Shown in pieces: positions 52,401 to 61,357 of a stretch of DNA of 64,000 bases. Below the pieces are notes generated by a model. That model was not told the DNA's origin, did not search any database, and saw nothing but the letters and a program-made list of their open reading frames with translations. The DNA comes from Cyanophora paradoxa. Lineage: Eukaryota; Glaucocystophyceae; Cyanophorales; Cyanophoraceae. The stretch is from NCBI GenBank assembly GCA_004431415.1, contig QPMI01000142.1, positions 1-64,000 on the forward strand, given 5' to 3'. Position numbers and translations under genes: made by a program. The first letter of the stretch is position 1. Each line of letters begins with the position of its first letter.

Positions 52401-55180
52401 TCCGTCGTCCGATTCAGGGTGCCGATTCACCTGGACGACAAGGTCATCGATAGTTCCGAGCTCCCTGCGGCCGTCCAGGTGAGCGCTCGCGTTCGTATAT
52501 ACGTAGTTCGCGTCTTTCAGATACGTTTACCTACAAAACACATGGATCGTCGCTTCGGGTGATCTCACCGCGAAATGCGCAGAACAAGGTTCTTGAGCTC
52601 TTCGGCAAGCCCTTCAACGTCGTAGAGGGTGCGAGCGGCGCCTGTACATGCATTTGTTGCCACGTTGACGGGCGGCGCGCAGAGGAGCCGATCGACCGCG
52701 CGAACGACTTCAAGACGACGATGTCCCAGGGCTACCGCATCGACTACATCGACACGCTCCCCGCCGACTGGCAGAAGACCTACACCATCAGCGGCACCAA
52801 GGCCTTCCAGCAGCCCGGCAAGATCTCCGGCTCCGTCAGCTACACCGTGCGCCACTGCACCGCATCGGTATCGATGTCGGCATCAGCGGATGGGAGGCCT
52901 GACCGGTTTTGGATTCGCTGCGGCAGATCCCGTCGGAGGCGGAGGTCGTGGGCTTCAATCTGATCCCTGGCAAGGAGGTCGGCCACATCGACACGTGCGC
53001 CCATCGCCCCCGGGTCGTGGCTCACAGCTTCGATCTCTCCGCCGGCCCTTGACGCCCCCCGCCATCGCGAACGCAGCTACGTCAAGCTCACGGTCGGCGA
53101 GAGCGGCTCCGCTGGCCCGGTGCGCTCCGGACATCCCTCTAGATGTACCGTGCACCCCTCTACGCGCTCTGCTCACACGGCATGCTGCATCGGTGCCCCC
53201 GCAGGAGACGGCCGTGTACGAGGGCGAGGCCGACCCCGCGCTGACCGAGATGGGCCCCGTCGTCCCCGGCAACGAGGTCCGCGCTGCATTCACATTCGCA
53301 TGCGCTGGGCTGGGGCGGCGACGCCTGACGGGCCGCTTCCGTCCAGGTCGAGGGGAGCGCGGGCGTGGAGTTCGAGTGCGGCTCGACGGCGAGCGCGCAG
53401 CGGGCCGAGTCTTCGGAGACGGAGGACTTCAAGGAGACGAGCGTCCAGACCGAGGACCTCGGCGTCGTGGTCGGGTGCGCACGCGCAGTCGATTCTCGCC
53501 GAGAGTTGAGAATTCGCGCCGCTCGATTTTCCTGACGGTTCCGGTACTGTCGCCGTCGTGAATCAGGGAGACGCGTTCCCTCGAGGGAACGGTCAAGCCT
53601 GCGAACATCGTACTCTTGCGCGAGGACGGCACCAAGGTGGCTCTCGCCGAGCGCCGCGTGGGATTCGATGTTGCGGTGCATTTGAGGCGAGCTGCGCAGA
53701 TCGCCACGGACGTCTCCGTCGGGGGTGGCGGCGAAGGGCAGACCGCGACCTTCACGAACGAGGCGAGCTCGCCGCTCCGTGCACAAATATTTGAATCAAG
53801 CGTAACCGGCACTAACATCGCCCTCCGCGCACAGGTGTCCGGCGACGACGCTGGCGACCCGAGCCTCGTCGGCGTCTCGTACGCCCCGAAAGGCCTCTTC
53901 ATGCTCAAGGACGTGCGCGCCGATATTGATACAGCGCATCGTCGATGTCGATCCGAATTTGGACGACTTGCGCGCACACCATTCGCAGCTGGCGACGGGC
54001 CAGTGCTTCGCCTTCAAGTCCGGGAACGTGAAAGCCCCGCTCATCCAGAAGGACTGCGACCCGAACGGGAGTGCGCTCATGTCTCCCCGGCGCTGAAAAC
54101 GAGTTTGTGCGCTGATTACACCTCCGGTTTCAGAGCTGACCGTGTGGGAGACGCTGGCGCCCAAGCACGCGGACGACCCGAACCTGCTCAAGCTGAAGGT
54201 CGACGACAGGAAGCTCTTCGTCGACACGCCCGGCAACGAGGACACGGCGAAGTTCAACAAGATCCAGGCCTGGAACGCGTCGGTGCGTCCTTTTGCCACG
54301 ATGCGCGCCGCTCTGCAATGAGAGCATCCGGCGGGCAGATGGGACCGAAGGACCAGCAGGTCCGGTTCAGCTACCTGGGCGAGAACGAGGGCAACGCCGT
54401 TGTCGCCATCCACGCCGGTGCGGACGCTCTGTCCCCGCGGAGCGCATGCGCGAGGAGCCGACGGGGCGCGCGCGCAGGCGACGAGCCCGACCTCGTGTAC
54501 ACCATGGGCGACGACGGCATCACTCGCGCCCTCCCGTGGTGCGTGACCTGTGCACGCGCATGCCGACGTAAATTGCTGCGTGAAATCTATAGCTAGCTGA
54601 CAGCGGCTGCCTTCTTTGCGCAGGCAGGAGGGAGTCACGCCGGGCATCGAGATCGTCCCGGTCAAGCAGGTCGTCACGGAAAACAAGAACCTCCTCGGCA
54701 AGCTGATATCCACCACCAAGTCGTACGAGCTGGCCAACGAGGAGACCGAGAACGAGTATATCGATGGCGAGGAGGACGACGGCGCCGACGCGGGCGAGAT
54801 GACCGACGGCCTGTCGACCGACCCGACCGCCGCCGTCGACCTGTCGGATCTCCTCGCCGAGATCCGGGAGACCTCGTCGCCCCAGTCCGACGGGCCTCCC
54901 GCCATCGACGGGGGCACCGACATCGCCATCCCGCCGAACACGAATACCCTCGAACCGCTCTTGGACGCGATCCGGAATCAGTCCGACTACGTGTCGGCGA
55001 GCGGCGAGGAGGAAGGCGCGGCCGCCGACGACGAGGTGCGGCGAGTATTTCGACGCCGGCGCGCTCCGCGGCTGACTCCGGCGCGCGCGTGCACAGATCC
55101 TCGAGGCGATGGAGGACGCGGCGGCGGAGGAGGCGGGCTGGGCGGCTGCCGAGCAGGCCCTCGGCGACGCCTCGTTCTAA
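49478..55180 (+). CDS. Unrecognised acidic coiled-coil/beta-rich protein, right paralog
   Basis: The unique first exon encodes MTYAWTGDGFEAFLNDLNPP and ends FPVGNTEE. It splices to GDIDGGDFGASAPTGGSG and then SNKLSKYGFKTVASKPS. Following exons are RIAKHNEKLARVKLTNEIQ, NNENLLEQIESQLASDKTLD, KLEKLRDETREKVEIGKLKY, RKEEALEKLEAKLASGKTLN, DLEKLRAELRGDGTSEADE and DDHEDLEEDLREEKLGNMEK. Beta-rich exons follow (YNYQTDKLSTQASATLSAVE, IDYIDTLPADWQKTYTISGT, TVKPANIVLLREDGTKVALA, FNKIQAWNAS), then an acidic tail ending EQALGDASF at 55180. Compared with the left paralog it lacks the GEDHGRD array and about 46 residues of the acidic/Pro-rich tail. No membrane or signal segment is seen and no family is recognised. 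Confidence 0.66.
49775..55180. repeat. Right arm of the inverted duplication
   Basis: This arm is the reverse-oriented partner of 40390-46487. It is about 0.7 kb shorter because of the missing minisatellite, a shorter tail and intron indels. Confidence 0.85.
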
Positions 55181-55590
55181 ATGAAGTCTTTCTCTTGGCA
55201 GCCCAGCGGCTCTGCCTTGGAGGCCGCCGCGGCGCGTTACTTATAATGAAGCTTTTCTTTCGATTATCAAATACATCCACATAGCGCGCGTCATAAGAAC
55301 CGTTGAACGATTAGTTAGCTGCTCTTGCGTCCTGAGGCCTGAGTGTTACGAAAGCATCACAAATTATAATTACACTACATTTTTGAACGCCGCGCGTTTA
55401 CGCTCAGCGCCGCGCGTTTACCCTCAGCGAATTATAATAGAAAATCCCGGAGCTCAAGGGGTCCCCATTGCTAGCTCCCGTGGAAATGATTCTCGGATCA
55501 CGGCACGCCTTATCTACTTTTCAAGCAGCGAGGCACACGCCGCAACGCGCCTTCGCTGCGAAAATGGTTTGAATTCGCCGAGAAACAGAC
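55181..55590. other. Gap between convergent genes
   Basis: No exon is supported. A 22-base phrase beginning CGCCGCGCGTTTAC occurs twice in a row (about 55388-55430). Lower-GC sequence at 55360-55440 may include 3' processing signals, but no canonical polyadenylation motif is clear. Confidence 0.4.
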
Positions 55591-58435
55591 TCAGGTCCTT
55601 TGCCGCGGGGACGGCGGGTCTGGGGGAGGGGCGCGGCCGGCGGGCCCGGCGGGGGCACCGGTGGGGTTCGGGGTCTCGCGGAGGGCGGCGAGGGCGGCGT
55701 GGACGCGCCGGCAGCGCGGGTGCTCCGGCGGGAACGCGTCCCGAAGCTCCTCGAGGGCCGCCGCGGCGCGCGCGAAGCAGAGCGCCGCGCGGCGCCGCTG
55801 GCCGGCGCGCGCGTACAGCTCTCCTAGGGCGCAGACCTGCGCGCGCGGAAATTACACGGAAATTCGAATGGGACGGGGCGGCGTGGGCCGGCGGGGCGGA
55901 CGATGTGCAGCGACATGACCGAACGAGACGAGCGCGCGAAGATGGTCGAGACGAGCTGCCGCCGCAGACTGAGCGGCGCGGGAGCTGGGACCGGCTCGGA
56001 GGGCGTCCTAGCCGTCTCACCAGCATGAGGCGGTAGGTGCGGAGGTACGTTCGGTAGCTCGCGACGCGCCCGAAGCCCTTGTGCGTCCCGCTCATGCTGC
56101 GCGCGCGAGTCGCCAGCGTTAGCTGACGGCAGGCCGGCGCGCGCCGACCGACGGCTGCAGGGCGCGGTGGCTTACATGTCCTGCGCAGGGGCCGCCGGCA
56201 GGTCAGCTGTGGGCGCGCAGGCGGCGGGAGGGAGGGGAAAGGAGCCGAGGGACGCACCAGCGCGGGTCTGAGGACAGCGAATGACGAGGTCGCCGCAGGT
56301 GAGAAAATGGGAGCCGCGGGGTGAGGCGGGACGGGCGGGGCGGGGCGGGGCGGGGCGGGGCGGGGCGCACGAGGCCGGCTCCGGCGCCGAGTCGACGAGG
56401 GCGAGGCAGTCGCGCCACATGAGGATCCCCTCGTACAGCCGCCCTGCCAGACAAGCCCGCTCGCTCAGACGAGGGCGGCTTGCTCGGAGGGCGCGCGCGC
56501 GCACCGGCGCGGATCGCGGCGAATCCGCAGTGGCCGAGTCCCGCGACCTCCGTACCCCCGTCCAGCCTGGCGGACGGGTACGGTGAGTGGGGCGAACAAG
56601 AAGGAAGGGGGCGAGGGTCCCACCTTTCCTCCCAGGGCAGCCGCCTCGTGATCTCAAAGATGCGCGCAAAGTGGCCCCTGGCCTCCTCAAGCTGCGCCCC
56701 GACCATCGCCATCCGCCCTGCCCAGAGGTCAGAATTAGGGCAGAGGAGGGGAAGGGGGGGTGTGGGGGGGGGGGTAGGGAGGGGTACCGAGCGAGAAGCG
56801 GGCTCGGGCCTCGAAGACGGCGTCGTCGTCGGTCTCCGTGTACCTGCGGGGGGTACGCACGCTCGCACGCCCGGGACGGCGGGGGAGAGGGGGTAGAGGC
56901 GCGGGGCGGGAGCGTGCCAGTAGATGCTGCGAGCGAAGCGCGGCGTGAGGGGCGGAGCGGCGGGGCGGCGCGGCGGGGTGGACGCCCGCGGCTGGGCCCG
57001 GGGGTACACGCACCGCTCGGCGAGCTCGAACGCGAGGTTGTCGTTCACTGCGGGCGCCTCTCAGGCAGGGCGGGAGAGGCTCCCCTCCAGGGGAACGCCC
57101 TAGTTCCGGGGATCTAGAGACGACGGGCGGGGTCGGGGGCGGGAAGACGGACCGTGGGCCTCGACGAGGAGGAGGATGACGCGGGCCTCGAGGCGCGAGG
57201 GCGAGAGTCCCGCCTCCAGCGTCGCCGACCACGCCTGCGCGGGGCGCGGGGCGGGGCGCGTCAGAAGAGGGGAAGGGGAAGGAGAGGGCGGCCCGGCCCG
57301 GCCCGGCCCGGCCTCCGGACCTCGAACTGCGGCGGGCGGGGCGGGTCAGGCCTCGGGAGAGGGGCGGCGGGGGCCAGAGAAGAAGAGGAAAGGGGCGCAC
57401 GAGGAGCGGAACGGCCGTCTGGAAGTCGCCCTCCTGCGCGGCCGGCGACGGTGAGGTGCGGCGCGGGCGCTCGGGCGGGGGGCGGGGGCGGGCCATGAGG
57501 TGCTGGTCCCCGATCGCGGTGAGGGTCTCCGCCAGCATCCGGCGGGCCCCGCGCCGCCCCTCCGCCCGCGACGCGAGGTCCCGCGCCAGGCCCAGGATCT
57601 GCGCGTACCCCGCCCCGTCGGATCGCAGGCGGGGGTAAGTGTGGACGGGGGGGCACGTGGAGGGCGTCGGCGAAGGGGAGGAGGAAGAGGTCGCAGGGGG
57701 CGGCCCGCAGGGAGGGGCGCGTCGTCTCCACAACGTCCAGCACCTGGGTACCGAGAATTCGATGGAGGGGGTAGGGGGGTACAAGGGGCCGTGGGTACGC
57801 ACGTGGCGGCAGTCGATGAGGGCGGCGTCGGCGTCGGCGGGGGTCCACTGTTTCATTCGGAGGTGCCGCATCGCCCTGCGTGGGGGTACACGATCAGAAC
57901 CGGCGGGGGGACGGGGCCCGGGGGGTACAGCGCACGATTTCACGACGACGGCCTTCAGCGCTGCGACAGCGGCCAAGGACTGCGGGAGAGGGGGGGGGGA
58001 ATCAGCAGAGGGGGGGGGGGGGGGGGGAAGTGGGAAGGGTACGCACGATCTCGAGGGAGCCGGTGATAACGCGCGTCTGTGCGAGGCGAAGGCGAAAGTG
58101 GACGCGGCCGCGTCGCGTGGCGATGAGGCTCGAGGCGACCGCAGGCGCGCAGCAGAGGTACCTGCGTACCCCCCCCTCGGCCGGCTGAGGCCCCGGGACA
58201 ACTACGGGAGGGAGATGGGGTACACGGACTTCGCAGCGTGCTCGGTGGCTTTCAGCCGCTCGGGGCCGGAAGGTGCCAGATCGATGGCTGCGAAGACCTG
58301 CGGGGTACCGAGTCGCTGGCTCGTCCCTCCCCCCCCCTCCCCGGGCAGCGGGGGGGTACCTTTTCGACCTGAGCCAGCAGCGCTTCCTCGGTGGGTATGG
58401 CCTGCGAGGGCGGGTACGTTAGCAGGCGCTTCTCT

Positions 58436-58469
<34 letters not shown>

Positions 58470-60018
58470 ACGGCGGACGTTGAGGTTCCGTGGGGCCTTC
58501 AGGGGTGGGGGCAGCCGCATGGCGGGTGGGTCCGTCGCCTGGAGGGGTATGCGTCGGTGAGGGGAGGGGGAGAAGGCCGCGGGGGGTACGCGCCTCGACG
58601 CAGAAGAGCGGCCGGCGGCGCGCGGGCGGCGGGGGCCCGTCGGGGCCCTCCGGAATGGCGTCGAGCTCCGCCATGAACGCCTCCTACCCCGGCGGCTTCA
58701 GGGGGGGGGGGAGGAGAGAGTAGAAGGGGAAGGGGTACGGGACGGACGAGGGCGTTGAGGGCGGGTACGGCGGGAGAGCGGAGGTAGTCCACCACTGAGC
58801 GCCGGGCGAGCTCCGCGCGCGTCAGCTGAAGCGCCGTCGCAACTGACTGCATCGTCCCTGCGCTCCAAATCTAAAAAAAGGGGGGGGGGGGGGGGGGAAA
58901 GAAAGGGGCGGGGAAGGTCGGACCCTCGCTCATTTGTATGGCGGCTGCCGGCGGCGTCAAGAGGGGGACCCAGCCGCGCGGAGGCGGAAATCGCGTACCC
59001 GGGTAGGTCCCGACGTCAGGGGCCAGCGCCGGCTCGACCTGCGAACGAAGCGCGGGGCCTCAGGCCGGGGCCCGAGCCGGGGAGGGAGCGGGTCGGAGGG
59101 GGGTACCCTGTCGATCTGGACGACGGCGAGGTCGGCGGCGAGGGCGAGGACCTCCTCTTCTTCCCCCCGGCGCGATCCGGTACCCTCCTCCGCCTCGCGC
59201 TCCGGCGGGGGGGCGGGCGCCGAGGCAAAATCGGGGCCGGGAGCGGCGGCGTGGGCGGGAGCGGCGGGGTGAGCGGGGGCGGGAGCGGGAATGGGAATGG
59301 GATGAGAAACGGCGGCGGGGGCGGGAGCGAAGGCGGGGAGGGGGGCGGATGGCGTGACGCGGGGACCCCAGCGGGGCGGGGGAGGCGGGTACATCAGAGC
59401 GGAGTCGAAGTCGGGCGGATTCGGCGGGGGCGAGGGGGACGGGGCGGCGAGCTCGAAGGGGAACGGGGAGGCGAAGGGGAGCGGGGGCGGCTCGGTGCCC
59501 GAGGACCCGGGGCGCGGGCCGCTCTGGTCCAAGACATCGAGGGCGGCGGCGGCGAAGGCGTGCGAGTCGATCTCCTGCGGCGGGCTCGTGTTCGACGGCG
59601 AAGTCGGCCCCGCGCCGGGCGGCGCCGGCATCGTCCGGTGGCGCTTCGTGCGGTGCAGCAGCTCCTCCGTCGTCAGCGGCGGCTGCCTCCTCGGCTCCGC
59701 GGGGGCCGCGAGGACGTGGTGCGCTGGAAGCGGGCATCCCGCCGAGCCGGCGAACCGCGTCGCACTGTACGGGAAGCCGGCCGCATCTGGGTGTGCGGCT
59801 GCCGTGTACATTGGACCGAGCGCCGCTGCGGGTGCTGGGACAGCATGCGCTCCTTGCGCCAGGGGCGGATGCGAGTGCTCAGGCGCTAGCTGCGGCGGGG
59901 AGGTCGGAGAGTGCGGAGAGAGCGCGTTCCAGCTCGGAGGCGGCCGGCGGGACGATGGAGTCGCTGCCAGGCTGTCCATGTCGAAGTCGGGCGGCGGCAT
60001 TGCACCGCGGCAATCCAA
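55591..60018 (-). CDS. Proline-rich protein with helical (TPR-like) repeats
   Basis: The first exon (60018-about 59115) is low complexity and Pro/Ala-rich (PPPDFDMDSLAATPSS ... TEELLHRTKRHRTMPAPPG) and ends ALAADLAVVQID. Short helical exons follow: VEPALAPDVGTYP, TMQSVATALQLTRAELARRS, AFMAELDAIPEGPDG, SLAAVAALKAVVVKSCAV, MKQWTPADADAALIDCRHV, ILGLARDLASRAEGRRGARR, ETLTAIGDQHLMA, EARVILLLVEAHG, GAQLEEARGHFARIFEITRR and CLAGRLYEGILMWRDCLALV. The last exon, VCALGELYARAGQRRRAALC onward, ends RQRT at 55591. Paired helices with A/G/L/Y spacing fit TPR-type repeats, which mediate protein binding. Introns start GTACCC and contain long C-runs. The exact family is not recognised and a few exon borders are unsure. 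Confidence 0.6.
58436..58469. repeat. Uninterrupted poly-G of about 30 bases in an intron
   Basis: The run ends directly at the GTAC of an intron of the proline-rich/TPR-like gene, which is C-rich on its coding strand. Similar shorter runs lie at 58013-58029 and 58880-58898, each inside an intron of the same gene. Confidence 0.8.
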
Positions 60019-61357
60019 TCGCGCTAGTCTCTATGCCGCTGTTCATCTCACTGCACGCCTGCAGCCTTCGCTGGGCCCCATTTCGCGCTCTAAAGTGTGC
60101 AGGATGGAAGTGCAGGATTTCGCGCTCAAGCTTCTCCAATCTGCTCTGCCAGTCTGCGCGCTGCCAAACACCTCCCGAAGATGCGCTTGGCAAGCTGACT
60201 GCGAAGCTTGCACTCGTCGACGTCGCGAGCTCTGGCGAATTCGAGTATCCCGGGTCGATCCGCAATCCGATCGACTCGACCTCGCTGGTTAGTGCCGGGC
60301 ACTGCCGCAGTGCCGGCTATCAGAAGTGACGTCCTGCAGCTGGCCGAGCTCTCAGCCCGATCAAGCATCCAAGTTGTGATCCAACTGGCCCTGATGAGGC
60401 CGCCGGGCTGCAGCCTGCAGCTGATCATGACGGATCACGTGCACGTTGCCCGGGAAGTCAGCGGGAACTTGCCCCTCACGGTAGCTATTGCGGCGGAGGC
60501 CGTGGAGTCGCCCGCGGCCGCCTCAATTGCAAGCGGCTCGCGGCCCCCGGCCCCCGGGCGCGCGCCGGCCCCGGCTCGAGCTCGGGCCCGCCGCTGTGCC
60601 CCGCCGCCGTCGAGTCGCTGCGCCTCGGCCTCTCCGGCGCCGCGTCCGACGCCGCGATATCGCGACGGCGGCGACGCTGTGCTCGCCGCCGCCGAGGCGT
60701 GCCCCGCGCTGCACGAGGCCGCGGGCGAGTATCATGATCAGTGCGGCGAGATCGTCCCGCGCTCCACGGCGCCGGCGCCCCTCATTTCCCTCCTCGCCGC
60801 CCAGGCCCGGCCGCGGGCCTGCACTCCGGATCCCTCGCGCTGCGCGTGCGTGGCAGCCCGCGGCCCCGCGCGCGCCCGCGGCCGCGGCCGGCCGCGTCCA
60901 GTACGAATACGCGGCGCGGCACGATCGCGACGAGATAGGCGCCCTCCTCTCTAGATCTCGAGCTCCGCCGCCGAGGCTCCGAGGCTCCGCCGCCCAGCCG
61001 CCACCCTCGATCGCGAGCTCGCAGCTGCCTTCCCGCGCCTCCGCTCGAGCTCGGTGCCCCTCTCGCCCCCCCGCCCCCCTCCCCGCTCTCGATCGACGTG
61101 GAGACGCATCCCTCCCTGTGCCCCGCGCCCCGCGCCCCGCGCTCGCGCAGGCGTCGTAGCACGATCATTGAAAGTAATACAACAGCAGCAAAGCCCGCAT
61201 CTCTCTCTGCCTACGGTGCACTAGCGTACGGCTACGGGCGGGGCGCCTCGACCTATACACTGCAACTAATGTAAACTAGACTCGACTAGGGGGAGGGGGC
61301 GGGAAAGGAAAGGGAAAGGGAGCGGGCGGGAGAAGGGCGATCGTGGACGCCGCCGCG
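60019..61357. other. Unresolved stretch with coding-like frames
   Basis: Between 60110 and 60300 three frames look protein-like: - strand WQRADWQSRLEKLEREILHF, - strand ILEFARARDVDECKLRSQLA, and + strand PPEDALGKLTAKLALVDVAS. An upstream exon of the proline-rich/TPR-like gene is possible. Between 60480 and 61160 long + strand frames are Pro/Arg/Ala-rich without a motif. Nothing here can be assigned with confidence. Confidence 0.3.

Noticed and set aside
40390-55180. A recent perfect palindrome or plasmid/viral inverted terminal repeat
   Set aside because: The arms differ by many substitutions and indels, carry spliced paralogous genes, and sit mid-contig, so an old gene duplication explains them better.
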